From positions 496,001-560,000 of the forward strand of contig JAJTJC010000036.1 of NCBI GenBank assembly GCA_021295155.1: DNA of 64,000 nucleotides, read 5' to 3'. The first letter of the stretch is position 1. Every line of letters starts with the position of its first letter. Shown here piece after piece: positions 54,281 to 63,243 of the stretch. The notes under the pieces are model-generated. The model did no database searches and had not been told where the DNA came from. It saw only the letters and a list, made by a program, of their open reading frames with translations. A program made the position numbers and the translations under genes. The DNA is from Flavobacteriaceae bacterium D16. GTDB lineage: Bacteria > Bacteroidota > Bacteroidia > Flavobacteriales > Flavobacteriaceae.

Positions 54281-55687
54281 ATGGATAAAAGAACTTTTAT
54301 AAAGACCTCGGGGCTGGGTGCCCTGGGCTTTTCCTTATTGCCCGCTGCCCTAAAGGCTAAGGGTCAAGAAGCTAAACTACGCACAGCTCACATAGGCGTA
54401 GGTAATATGGGATTTGAAGACCTCAGGGATGTAGCTTCCCACCCTCAGGTAAAGGTAACAGCCCTCTGCGATGTAGACACGAACTATCTAAAAGCCGCCC
54501 ACGACCTTTTTCCCGACGCCAAGATATTTTCCGATTACCGGGTAATGTTCGACGAAATCGGCGGGGGGATCGATGCGGTGATCGTATCTACCCCGGACCA
54601 CACCCATGCACCGGCTTCCCTGGCGGCTATGCAAGAAGGCAAAGCAGTTTACTGCCAGAAACCGCTTACCCACTATGTATCGGAATCCCGCGCCATGAAT
54701 AAACTGGCCACCGAAAAAGGCCTGGTGACCCAAATGGGGATACAGGTACACTCCTTTTACGATTATAAGCTGGCTACACTTTTAATCCAGGATGGGATAA
54801 TCGGGAAGGTACATACCGTACATGCCTGGAGTCCGAAAAACTGGGGCTACGACGGTGCACCACCCGAGGGGGAAGACCCCGTGCCGGCCCACCTGGATTG
54901 GAACCTGTGGTTGGGCACCTCCGCCAAACGGCCCTATAAAGAAGGCTATTACCACCCTGGTAACTGGCGGAAATTAATGGATTACGGCTGCGGTACGCTG
55001 GGTGATATGGGTGTTCATATTTTCGACACCCCTTACAATGCCCTGGAATTAGACGTACCCCTGACCATCAAAACCGAATGCCGTAAGCCTAATGGTTTTG
55101 GCTTTCCGGTAAACAATACGGTTAGCTATGAATTTCCGGGAACGCCTTATACCGATAAGACCCTGAAATGGATCTGGTACGATGGCCCGGGGATGCCGCC
55201 CGCCCATGAAGATTTGATCTTACCAGGGCAGGTTGCCGACGATGGTAAAAAACGAGCTGCGACAAAAACAGACATATCCTTAGAGGTCAAAGCCACCGCT
55301 ATGAATCAATTACCGGAGCAGGGCGCCATGTTTGTAGGCAGTAAAGGGCGTTTGCTCCTACCACATTTTATGCAGTTGCCCCGCAAAATTGTAAATGGGG
55401 AATATGTAGACATCTCCAAGGATATTGCCAAGCATAATCTGGGCGAGCCCATTCGCAACTATGCCAGCGAAGGGCCTAAACATTACCACCAATTTGTAGA
55501 TGCCTGCCTGGGTAAGGCGGAATGTAGTGCGCCTTTTAGCTATGCTGCCCGACTTACCGAAACCATTTTATTGGGGGTGATCGCCGGCCGATTCCCCGGC
55601 CAGACCCTGCATTGGGATGCCAAAACCGCGCAGTTCGCCGAGGCTGAAGCAAACGAATTTTTGAGTGGGGACTATCGTTCATTTTAA
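54281..55687 (+). CDS. Gfo/Idh/MocA-family oxidoreductase (Tat-type leader)
   Basis: A 468-residue NAD(P)-dependent enzyme of the Gfo/Idh/MocA family, which acts on sugars and related compounds. The leader MDKRTFIKTSGLGALGFSLLP resembles a Tat signal with K-R in place of R-R, so export is likely. The Rossmann motif HIGVGNMG and the QKPLTHYVSES block, in place of the usual EKP, are visible. The C-terminal domain has the Trp-rich GNWRKLMDYGCGTLGDMG stretch. The substrate is unknown. Palindromic elements precede and follow the gene. Confidence 0.9.
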   Translation: MDKRTFIKTSGLGALGFSLLPAALKAKGQEAKLRTAHIGVGNMGFEDLRDVASHPQVKVTALCDVDTNYLKAAHDLFPDAKIFSDYRVMFDEIGGGIDAVIVSTPDHTHAPASLAAMQEGKAVYCQKPLTHYVSESRAMNKLATEKGLVTQMGIQVHSFYDYKLATLLIQDGIIGKVHTVHAWSPKNWGYDGAPPEGEDPVPAHLDWNLWLGTSAKRPYKEGYYHPGNWRKLMDYGCGTLGDMGVHIFDTPYNALELDVPLTIKTECRKPNGFGFPVNNTVSYEFPGTPYTDKTLKWIWYDGPGMPPAHEDLILPGQVADDGKKRAATKTDISLEVKATAMNQLPEQGAMFVGSKGRLLLPHFMQLPRKIVNGEYVDISKDIAKHNLGEPIRNYASEGPKHYHQFVDACLGKAECSAPFSYAARLTETILLGVIAGRFPGQTLHWDAKTAQFAEAEANEFLSGDYRSF

Positions 55688-55694
55688 ATATTGA

Positions 55695-55725
55695 AGATGC
55701 CTCGGATATCATATCCGAGGCATCC
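55695..55725. repeat. 31-nt palindromic element, copy 14
   Basis: AGATGCCTCGGATAT-C-ATATCCGAGGCATCC, 7 nt after the oxidoreductase stop. Confidence 0.85.
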
Positions 55726-55733
55726 CTAATAAA

Positions 55734-55764
55734 TGATAGCTCGGATTTAAAATCCGAGCTATCT
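55734..55764. repeat. 31-nt palindromic element, copy 15
   Basis: TGATAGCTCGGATTT-A-AAATCCGAGCTATCT, 8 nt after copy 14. It is a tandem pair with a different stem. Confidence 0.85.
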
Positions 55765-55851
55765 TTCGTCCTTAGATAATTAACCTAATCTTAAATTAGG
55801 GTGCTCTATTTTATTTGCGATTTTTAACCAACTTTCAGGAAATTCTCTATT

Positions 55852-57681
55852 ATGTTCCGTTTTGTACTCCTCCTCTGTTTCGTCTTGCTCTGTATCCCGA
55901 TAAATGCACAGAAAAAGCCTACCATTTATATCGATATTCCCACCGAACAAAAGCCCTGGAACCATATTGAATGGAATGAATCCCCGGAGCAGTTTCAATT
56001 TGCCATTGTTACCGACCGGACGGGTGGGCATCGACCAGGTGTTTTTCCCACGGGTATCAAAAAACTTAACCTGTTACAGCCAGAATTTGTGATGAGTGTG
56101 GGTGATTTAATTGAAGGGTATACGCGAGATACTACGCGTTTGAATGCCGAATGGAAAGAGTTTATGAGTTTTATTGAACCGCTCGAAGCTCCTTTCTTCT
56201 ATGTTCCCGGCAATCACGATATCACAAACGAAGTAATGGAAGAAAAGTGGAAGCGGCTGTTCGGGGTTGCCTATTATCACTTTGTTTACAAGGACGTGCT
56301 ATTTCTTTGCTTAAATTCTGAGGACAACCGAAGAGGTGCCGGACGAGGCACCATTGACGACGAGCAGTATGAATATATAAAAAAGACCCTGGAAGAAAAT
56401 GCCGATGTAAAATGGACCCTGGTGTTCCTCCACCAACCGCTCTGGGTACAGGAAGATACCAAGCGCTGGAAAGATGTTGAGCAGCTTTTAAGCGGCAGGA
56501 ATCACAATGTGTTTGCTGGCCACTATCATCGCTACTGGAAAACTCAAAGGAATAACGGAAAGTACATTGCGCTGGCCACTACTGGTGGGAGAAGCAGGTT
56601 ACGTGGAAAGGCCTATGGGGAGTTCGACCATGTGGTCTGGGCCACCATGACAGAAGAAGGCCCAATTCTAGCCAATTTATTTTTGGATGGTATTTGGGAT
56701 GAAAACGTGGTGACTGAGGAATTGGTAGAACTGGTAAGAAACCGGCCTTTTCCAGTTCAAATAAGCCCGATCTACCTGGAAGATCGGAATGCGGAGAAAA
56801 TTTCAGCTGAGGTAAAGGCCACCAATCACAGCGATACCAAAATGCGGGTTTCCCTTAAGGGCCATGCCCATGAAAAACTGCTTTACCAGCTGGAGCAAAC
56901 CTCCTTTGTAGTAGAGCCTAATGATGTGACCACCTTTAAGCTCGATATGAAGAATGTGGATCAGGCTGCACTCGACGAAATGGCTGCATTTTCCGTAACT
57001 GCAGATATAACGTATGAATTTGAACAGCAACCCAACGTCAGTTTTTCATCCGATTTGCCATACAAGCCTTTTGTAAAGAACACGGTAAAAAAAGTCTCCA
57101 GAATTAAGGTAGATGGTAATTTAAAAGAGTGGAAGGATGTCTCCTGGATCTCAGTGGATAATTGGGATGGTGCTCCTTTTGATTATGATGGTTCAGAAGA
57201 TTGCTCCCTTAAATTTGCCACAGCCTATGACAAGAAAAACTTTTACGTGGCCATAGACTTGACGGATAATGATTTCTTTATCTCCGAAAAAGGTTCACAC
57301 TGGAACCAGGATGCTATCGTTTTAGCCCTGGATGCCCGTCCCTGGCACCAGAGTGCTTTTAGTAAGGGAGAAGGTCGAGGCAGGGATTGGATAGCCTATT
57401 TACGGGCCTTTAAAACCAAAAACCCGGTTTATGGGGAATCCCGACTCCCCACTGAGATAACCACAGAAGTAAAAATGACCGAAACCGGTGCCACCATGGA
57501 AATCGCTTTTCCTCTGGAGTACATTAATAAAATGAGTGAGGTTGATTGGTCATCACTTCGGCTTGGAATAGGGTACTATGATTACGACAGACAGGACGAA
57601 AATCCCACTACCCACTTCTGGTTTCCTGCATGGAATGCCAAAGACGATATCCCTGGATCGGGGACCTTGTTTAAGGAATGA
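55852..57681 (+). CDS. Metallophosphoesterase with C-terminal CBM9-like domain
   Basis: A 609-residue secreted protein (signal FVLLLCFVLLCIPINAQ). Calcineurin-like motifs follow in order: TDRTGGHRPG (where the usual DxH is DRT), SVGDLIEGY, PGNHDI, FLHQPLW and AGHYHRYW. The C-terminal part, about residues 420-605, begins SRIKVDGNLKEWKDVSW and resembles a family-9 carbohydrate-binding domain. The combination suggests phosphate removal from, or close to, a polysaccharide; the substrate is inferred only. It is followed at 4 nt by a partial palindromic element. Confidence 0.88.
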   Translation: MFRFVLLLCFVLLCIPINAQKKPTIYIDIPTEQKPWNHIEWNESPEQFQFAIVTDRTGGHRPGVFPTGIKKLNLLQPEFVMSVGDLIEGYTRDTTRLNAEWKEFMSFIEPLEAPFFYVPGNHDITNEVMEEKWKRLFGVAYYHFVYKDVLFLCLNSEDNRRGAGRGTIDDEQYEYIKKTLEENADVKWTLVFLHQPLWVQEDTKRWKDVEQLLSGRNHNVFAGHYHRYWKTQRNNGKYIALATTGGRSRLRGKAYGEFDHVVWATMTEEGPILANLFLDGIWDENVVTEELVELVRNRPFPVQISPIYLEDRNAEKISAEVKATNHSDTKMRVSLKGHAHEKLLYQLEQTSFVVEPNDVTTFKLDMKNVDQAALDEMAAFSVTADITYEFEQQPNVSFSSDLPYKPFVKNTVKKVSRIKVDGNLKEWKDVSWISVDNWDGAPFDYDGSEDCSLKFATAYDKKNFYVAIDLTDNDFFISEKGSHWNQDAIVLALDARPWHQSAFSKGEGRGRDWIAYLRAFKTKNPVYGESRLPTEITTEVKMTETGATMEIAFPLEYINKMSEVDWSSLRLGIGYYDYDRQDENPTTHFWFPAWNAKDDIPGSGTLFKE

Positions 57682-57685
57682 CGAG

Positions 57686-57716
57686 AGATGCCTCGGATAT
57701 CATATCCAATATATCA
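57686..57716. repeat. 31-nt palindromic element, copy 16 (half decayed)
   Basis: The left arm AGATGCCTCGGATAT is perfect. The right side reads ATATCCAATATATCA, so its outer half has lost pairing. Confidence 0.7.
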
Positions 57717-57718
57717 TA

Positions 57719-57797
57719 AAACGAAGGTTGCATTTAATGGGTAGGTTGCCCTCCGACGCTAAAGCTATGGAGGACAAAGCTAGCTGGTAAACGAAGG
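57719..57797. repeat. 9-nt direct repeats around a small dyad
   Basis: AAACGAAGG occurs at 57719-57727 and 57789-57797. Between them CCTCC...GGAGG (57750-57773) forms a dyad with an inner GCT/AGC. No gene is present in this 280-nt gap; the segment could be a small mobile or RNA element. Confidence 0.35.
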
Positions 57798-57838
57798 ATT
57801 TACAGAAATAGTAAGAACACTGGCGGCTATAAAATATA

Positions 57839-57866
57839 AAACCCGAGCATCGCTGCTCGGGTTTCT
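57839..57866 (+). terminator. Intrinsic terminator in the 57.7-57.96 kb gap
   Basis: AACCCGAGCA / TGCTCGGGTT forms a perfect 10-bp stem with a TCGC loop, followed by TCTTTT. It lies about 160 nt after the phosphoesterase stop. Confidence 0.85.
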
Positions 57867-57961
57867 TTTATTAATTCTTAAAGATCCGACTTTATTATTA
57901 TTAAAAAATTTATATTTAGCTCGTTAGATTTTTTAATACACCAACCAAACCAACTTTCCTT

Positions 57962-59200
57962 ATGAAAACCCACCCGAGCAAAACGGAGCGCTTACACGCT
58001 CTGGATTCCCTTCGTGCCATTATGATGATGCTGGGCATTGTATTGCACAGTGCCATAACCTATATTGGAGGAAACCCAAGCCCCGGCTGGCCCACCAGGG
58101 ACTCCACAACAGACAGCGCCCTGATGGAATGGATTCTATTAATCATCCATAATTTCCGAATGCCTATCTTTATGGTGATCGCAGGTTTCTTTGCCTCCCT
58201 GCTGTTTTTTGAACGTTCCCCAAAAAGGATGCTGGTAAACCGGATGAAAAGAATTTTATTTCCCTTTACGGTTTTTCTCATCCTGCTTTGGCCTCTGGTA
58301 AATGCGTCTTTCTGGTTTTCTAACCAGGTATTTGGCTTTGAGGACCCGCTGGGAGATACCAAAGGCTCTCAACTAGCCAACACTTTCGCAGCAACCTTTA
58401 CAGATCTATCGGCATTGATCCCGGAAAGGACCATGCACCTTTGGTTCTTGTATTACCTGATCCTGTTTTCAATAGCCTCTTATGCCCTGGCCCAATTGTT
58501 TAAAAATTTTCCCGTGGTTACTGAAAAGACCACGGCCATACTGGATGTACTCCTCAAACGGCCACTGGCAAAAGTTGTGGTTTCCATAGTCCTCACCTTT
58601 GGGTTACTGCTCTTTATGAACCGGGAATGGGTAGCTACCTCCCTCAGTTTTGTTCCTGACCTCAATACCTTTGTGTTTTATTTTTTCTTCTATATGTGTG
58701 GCTGGATCCTTTTCAAGTCCAAGCATTTGCTGAGTACTTTTATGAAATACGACTGGGCGCTTACAATCATGGGAACCGCAATTTACACAGCTTATTTCCT
58801 TGTGGATACGGATTCTCTAGCTATGGAACTCCATATGCTGATAAATGCCACCTGCGTCTGGCTATTCATCTTTGGAATTACCGGCCTGTTTTTGCGATAT
58901 TTCAGCAACCATTCTGCCCGTATGCGTTATATTTCTGATTCTTCGTACTGGGTGTATTTGCTCCACCTGCCCCTCACCGCCCTCCTTCCTGGTGTGATAG
59001 GAAAGTGGAACGCCCCTGCTATTATTAAATTCTCTATCGTAGTACTGGCAACGACCTTTATATGCTTCCTGACGTATCACTATCTGGTGAGATCCACTTT
59101 TATAGGTGCGTTCCTGAATGGCAGGAGATATTCCCGTAGGATCTCGGACATCAAAAAAGCAGAAACCTTGACCCAGCTAAAACCCGCGATGGATAAGTAG
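57962..59200 (+). CDS. Acyltransferase-3 family membrane protein (OpgC-like)
   Basis: A 412-residue protein with about 10 membrane helices. The opening RLHALDSLRAIMMMLGIVLHSAITY, including the conserved histidine, and the RMPIFMVIAGFFASLLF segment are typical of acyltransferase-3 proteins; OpgC/MdoC is the closest named type. These transfer acyl groups from the cytoplasm to extracytoplasmic glycans. A second family member lies convergently at 59264-60376, separated by one palindromic element. Confidence 0.9.
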   Translation: MKTHPSKTERLHALDSLRAIMMMLGIVLHSAITYIGGNPSPGWPTRDSTTDSALMEWILLIIHNFRMPIFMVIAGFFASLLFFERSPKRMLVNRMKRILFPFTVFLILLWPLVNASFWFSNQVFGFEDPLGDTKGSQLANTFAATFTDLSALIPERTMHLWFLYYLILFSIASYALAQLFKNFPVVTEKTTAILDVLLKRPLAKVVVSIVLTFGLLLFMNREWVATSLSFVPDLNTFVFYFFFYMCGWILFKSKHLLSTFMKYDWALTIMGTAIYTAYFLVDTDSLAMELHMLINATCVWLFIFGITGLFLRYFSNHSARMRYISDSSYWVYLLHLPLTALLPGVIGKWNAPAIIKFSIVVLATTFICFLTYHYLVRSTFIGAFLNGRRYSRRISDIKKAETLTQLKPAMDK

Positions 59201-59229
59201 GAATAAAATAAAGATTCGGATACAATGAA

Positions 59230-59260
59230 AGGCAGTTCGGATATGATTTCTGAGCTGTCT
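59230..59260. repeat. 31-nt palindromic element, copy 17
   Basis: AGGCAGTTCGGATAT-G-ATTTCTGAGCTGTCT, between two convergent acyltransferase genes, 3 nt from the end of the second. A partial copy (AGATTCGGATAC) precedes it at about 59212. Confidence 0.7.
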
Positions 59261-59263
59261 TCA

Positions 59264-60376
59264 TTACCGCAGCATACGGGATTTACTCTCTACTTCTTTG
59301 AGCAGCTTTTCTTTTCTAGCTTGTATCCCCTGTCCTTTCAGCCCAAAGAAGGGGCGTAGGAAGCCTATCCTTCGGATTACGAATTCATAGAGTACATAAC
59401 ATACAATACCCGTGAAGGCCACAATAGCCACAAATTTCAAAATTACCGGGATGTCCAGTGGCAGGATCAGGTAGGACCCAGCATAGAGGGCAAACATATG
59501 CAGGATATAAACCGGATAGGCCGCTGTACTCAAATAGCTCAATAGTGCACTGGGCTTGTTCATGTACCTGTACGCAAATCCAAAAAGTCCGAAGATCCAG
59601 CAGTTCGATTCAATAGCCATTACATAGCTGGGAATTTTCAGGTCGAATACAAAAAACCGCAGCCCGTATAACCCTATGGCCAGGCCCAGGTAGAGCCACC
59701 TCCATTTTAACAGGGTTTGCCAGATTTCCTTCCCGCTGTACACAAATAAAAACCCGAAAAAGAAGGCGAGTAGCCCTATAAAGAATCCGTGCCAGGTCTC
59801 GGCATACAATTCAAAAAGCTGCGGCTTTACCAACACTACCTCCAAAATAAAGAATAACGATACCGATAAAGGGCCCAGAGGATTCCGCAGAAAAGCAGAC
59901 AGTCCCTTTTTAAAGGACCCCGCCTCATTTTTCTTCAGATAGAAAAAGAGGGGCGAGAGTACCAGCACATAAACGAATATATTACCCAGGAACCACAGGT
60001 GTCCGGAATGCGGAAAATAGCTCAGCGGCATGTTGTAGTAACTCTGAAAAATATACATGTGCAAGGGAGTGATCGCCAGGAACCCAAAAACAAAGGGTAA
60101 CAGGATACGCCTGGAACGCTCCCCAAGCAGTTGTTTCCAGTTGCGCTTGCGGAGGGCAAAATAAACCCCCATCCCGGAAACATAGAACAACAAGGGAATC
60201 CTCCATACGTTTAAGGCGGTCATGGGAGTCCATAGGCTCTCCATGAGTTCCGGGCCCCGGATAAAGCCAATAAACATGGCCCAGGGCTGGAAGATGATTG
60301 CGATGTGATAGATCAGCAACAAGCCAATGGCGATCACCCGCAACCAATCAATATCGTGTCTTCTTTCAGGTTTCAT
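59264..60376 (-). CDS. Acyltransferase-3 family membrane protein
   Basis: A 370-residue polytopic membrane protein beginning RRHDIDWLRVIAIGLLLIYHIAI, with the family's conserved histidine, followed by WRIPLLFYVSGMGVYFAL. About 10 helices are visible. The C-terminus is basic. It starts 21 nt after the ankyrin lipoprotein stop, so the two genes form an operon. It differs enough from the neighbouring gene at 57962 to be a separate branch rather than a recent duplicate. Confidence 0.9.
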   Translation of the reverse strand: MKPERRHDIDWLRVIAIGLLLIYHIAIIFQPWAMFIGFIRGPELMESLWTPMTALNVWRIPLLFYVSGMGVYFALRKRNWKQLLGERSRRILLPFVFGFLAITPLHMYIFQSYYNMPLSYFPHSGHLWFLGNIFVYVLVLSPLFFYLKKNEAGSFKKGLSAFLRNPLGPLSVSLFFILEVVLVKPQLFELYAETWHGFFIGLLAFFFGFLFVYSGKEIWQTLLKWRWLYLGLAIGLYGLRFFVFDLKIPSYVMAIESNCWIFGLFGFAYRYMNKPSALLSYLSTAAYPVYILHMFALYAGSYLILPLDIPVILKFVAIVAFTGIVCYVLYEFVIRRIGFLRPFFGLKGQGIQARKEKLLKEVESKSRMLR

Positions 60377-60397
60377 GAGTACTGGTTTAAATATGGA

Positions 60398-60970
60398 TTA
60401 CTGTAACATCATAGCAACAACCGGACGGGCTTTTTCTACTTCCGCCATATCCAGTTGGAAGCCCATGGGCGACAGTTGTTGTTTCATCATCTCGTAGATG
60501 GGCTTTACGTCTTCAAATGGGCCCATAACAATTTGCCTTGGGGTAGCCCCGTAATTGTTCAGCAGGGATTTGTCGGCCTTGGCATCAATAAGTTGCTGTA
60601 CAATTTCAACCCGACAGAAGAAAGCTGCAGAATGTAAGGGAGTAGATCCGTCATTGTTTTTAATACTCAGATCGGCCCCGGCATCAATTAAGGCTTTTAC
60701 GATGTCTTGCTTATTAAAGGTCACAGCGGTAATCAAGGGGGTAGATCCGTTAAAAGGTTCCTTCTCATTAAGGTCTGTGCCTGCTGCAATATGCTGTCGC
60801 ACCACTTCAATATTGCCAGAGATCACAGCGGCTTGAAGGTCCATTTCAGGAGCAACGATTTCTGCTTTGTCCTGGGAGGCTTTGTTGTTTTGCCCGCAGG
60901 CGGAGAACAGAAGCATACTAAGTATAAGGATGCTTGCTGATTTTAATAAGGTGATTTTTGTAGTTTTCAT
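60398..60970 (-). CDS. Ankyrin-repeat lipoprotein
   Basis: A 190-residue protein with lipobox LLFSACGQN (C25). Three ankyrin repeats follow, recognisable as NGSTPLITAVTFNKQDIVKA, DGSTPLHSAAFFCRVEIVQQ and a shorter YGATPRQIV unit. Ankyrin units bind proteins, so it is probably a periplasmic or outer-membrane partner protein. It is the first gene of an operon with an acyltransferase and is divergent from the AraC-TolB-TPR regulator. Confidence 0.9.
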   Translation of the reverse strand: MKTTKITLLKSASILILSMLLFSACGQNNKASQDKAEIVAPEMDLQAAVISGNIEVVRQHIAAGTDLNEKEPFNGSTPLITAVTFNKQDIVKALIDAGADLSIKNNDGSTPLHSAAFFCRVEIVQQLIDAKADKSLLNNYGATPRQIVMGPFEDVKPIYEMMKQQLSPMGFQLDMAEVEKARPVVAMMLQ

Positions 60971-61021
60971 TTGTTTTAATTTTAGGTTTAAACTTTACTA
61001 ATACAAAGATCCCCCGGATGC

Positions 61022-61111
61022 TGACGCAAGGCTAATCACCCATGCTCCTAAATCCATAATCCTTGCGGAGCGCATAGACAAAATTGACGCAGGGATAGCA
61101 ATTATGACGCA
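61022..61111. promoter_or_regulatory. Three phased TGACGCA sites in a divergent promoter region
   Basis: TGACGCA occurs at 61022, 61085 and 61105. The start-to-start distances are 63 and 20 nt, near whole helical turns, so the sites face the same side of the DNA. They lie between the ankyrin operon and the AraC-type regulator and are candidate binding sites for it. No test is possible here. Confidence 0.4.
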
Positions 61112-61175
61112 AATGGCTTTTTTACCCCCCTGAATTTGGGCGGTCTAGCTAGGTGCCGTTACGGTTATTTTTTTC

Positions 61176-61183
61176 TACTTTCG
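61176..61183 (+). promoter_or_regulatory. Candidate -7 box of the AraC-TolB-TPR gene
   Basis: TACTTTCG, identical to the octamer before tdk, lies 17 nt before the ATG at 61201. It sits within the dyad CTACTT-TCG-AAGTAG. Confidence 0.35.
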
Positions 61184-61200
61184 AAGTAGCAAAAAGCAGC

Positions 61201-63228
61201 ATGTCAGACACATCCTCTTTTATCGACCAGGCCAGGGCCCTTGTCATGGAGAACCTCTCCAACGAGCAGTTTGGGGTTTCTGAACTGGCCGCAGCCATGC
61301 ATATGAGCCGGTCTAACCTGCTGCGAAAGGTGAAGAAGCAGACCGGACTTTCGGCCAGCCAGTTTATCCGACAGCTTCGGCTACAGGAAGCCATGGACCT
61401 GCTCCGTGATCCTTCCCTGACGGTTTCGGAGATCTCCTATAAAGTAGGCTTTGGGAGCAGCTCCTACTTTATCAAATGCTTTCGGGAGCAATACGGATAC
61501 CCTCCGGGGGAAGCCGCCAAGAACAAATTCCAGAGTCCCGAATCTGCCACAGGATTTCCCTGGAAAAAGCTGGCCATAGGCGTCATTGCCCTGTTGCTCA
61601 TTTCCTTTGTTTTATACAAAACCTGGCCTTCTCAAGAGGAGGTTGTGCTGGAAAAATCCATCGCGGTCCTCCCCTTTAAAAATGAAAGCAGCGATGCCAC
61701 CAATGTGTATTTTATCAACGGGCTTATGGAAGCCACATTGAACAAGCTGCAAAAGATTGAGGATTTCAGGGTGGTGAGTCGCACTTCTGTAGAAAAGTAC
61801 CGCAGTGCGGCCCGCAGCATCCCGGAGATCGCCGGGGAACTCAACGTAAACTACCTGGTGGAAGGCAGCGGACAGCGTGTGGACGACCGTGTGCTGCTCA
61901 ACATCAAATTGATTGACGCGACCACCGACCAGCCTGTTTGGTCCGAGCAATACAGCCGGGAAGTGACCGATATCTTCGCTCTGCAGAATGAAGTGGCCCG
62001 AAAGATCGCAGATGCCGTAGAGGCTATTGTAACGCCAGAGGAGCGGGAACAGTTGGATAAGATCCCCACGGAGAATTTAGTGGCTTATGATTACTTCCTT
62101 CAAGGACAAGACCAGTTGAACAAGCGGACGGAGGAAGGTCTGGAAAAATCAATCCCCTTGTTTGAAAAAGCCATTGAAGAAGACCCGCAATTCTCACTGG
62201 CCTACGCCAATTTGGCTGTGGCCTATTACTTTACCGATCAGTACCTGAAAGAAAAACAATATACCGAAGCCATCAACAACAATGCAGACAAGGCTCTGTT
62301 GTATGATTCCCGTTCGGCTGAAAGCCTGATCGCAAAGGCGCTGTACTACACCCAAATCGGTGAATATCGCCTGGCCCTGCCGCATTTGGAAAAGGCACTG
62401 GAATACAACCCCAATTCCTCCACCGTGGTACAGATCCTGGCCGACTACTATGCCCGGGTGACCCCCAATACCGGGAAATCCCTGGAATACGCCCTAAAAG
62501 GGATACAGCTGGATATTGCGGCCAATGATTCCGTTTCCAAAAGCTATATCTACCTGGCCCTCAGCAACGCCTTTGTCCAAAACGGTTTCGTGGACGAGGC
62601 ACTCACTGCTATTGACAAGTCACTCGCCTATGATCCCGGAAATTACTATTCCCCTCTGGTCCGGGCCTTTGTCCTCTATGCTAAAAATGAGGATTTGAAG
62701 CAGACGCGGGATTTACTAATTGTAGAACTGGAGAAAGACAGCACCCGCCTGGACATCCTGCAGGAGGTGGCCAAGCTCTACTATTTTGAAAAAGACTATG
62801 AGCGGGCCTATGCGTATTATGCTCCTTTTGTACAGGCCCGGGAACAATACGGCCTGGACATCTATAGCTCGGAAGACATCAAAATAGGCCTGGTGTATGA
62901 GCAGATGGGACTGGAAGAAGAGGCCAAGGCTCTTTATGAATCTTATGCGGCTTACTGCGCAAAGGACAAATCCATCTATAAATCGGCCAGTACGGCGGGC
63001 AAGTATGCACTTGAAGGGGAGTACGACAAGGCCATAGAACAACTAAAAGTCTTCGCCAACCAGGATAATTATCAGTACTGGATCCTGTTATTCCTGGAAT
63101 TAGACCCGGTTATGGAGCCCTTATTGCAGCATCCGGAGTTTGCCGGGATCATGGATAAGATTAAAACCCGCTTCTGGGAAAACCAGGCCAAGCTTAAAAG
63201 CAGTCTGGAAGAGAAAGGATTGTTGTGA
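61201..63228 (+). CDS. Membrane-bound AraC-family regulator with TolB-like and TPR domains
   Basis: A 675-residue protein starting at MSDTSSFIDQARAL. An AraC-type DNA-binding domain comes first (SRSNLLRKVKKQTG; ISYKVGFGSSSYFIKCFREQYG, residues 1-110). One membrane helix follows at about 122-140 (KLAIGVIALLLISFVLYKTW). Next are a TolB/FlgO-like domain (KSIAVLPFKNESSDATNVYF ... YLVEGSGQRVDDRV, about 155-270) and about 8 TPR units to the end. Topology puts DNA binding inside and TPR outside, similar to CadC/ToxR logic. It is divergent from the ankyrin-acyltransferase operon and likely controls it. An ATG 48 nt upstream is inside the promoter and is rejected. Confidence 0.9.
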   Translation: MSDTSSFIDQARALVMENLSNEQFGVSELAAAMHMSRSNLLRKVKKQTGLSASQFIRQLRLQEAMDLLRDPSLTVSEISYKVGFGSSSYFIKCFREQYGYPPGEAAKNKFQSPESATGFPWKKLAIGVIALLLISFVLYKTWPSQEEVVLEKSIAVLPFKNESSDATNVYFINGLMEATLNKLQKIEDFRVVSRTSVEKYRSAARSIPEIAGELNVNYLVEGSGQRVDDRVLLNIKLIDATTDQPVWSEQYSREVTDIFALQNEVARKIADAVEAIVTPEEREQLDKIPTENLVAYDYFLQGQDQLNKRTEEGLEKSIPLFEKAIEEDPQFSLAYANLAVAYYFTDQYLKEKQYTEAINNNADKALLYDSRSAESLIAKALYYTQIGEYRLALPHLEKALEYNPNSSTVVQILADYYARVTPNTGKSLEYALKGIQLDIAANDSVSKSYIYLALSNAFVQNGFVDEALTAIDKSLAYDPGNYYSPLVRAFVLYAKNEDLKQTRDLLIVELEKDSTRLDILQEVAKLYYFEKDYERAYAYYAPFVQAREQYGLDIYSSEDIKIGLVYEQMGLEEEAKALYESYAAYCAKDKSIYKSASTAGKYALEGEYDKAIEQLKVFANQDNYQYWILLFLELDPVMEPLLQHPEFAGIMDKIKTRFWENQAKLKSSLEEKGLL

Positions 63229-63243
63229 GGTATCTTTTTTCTT

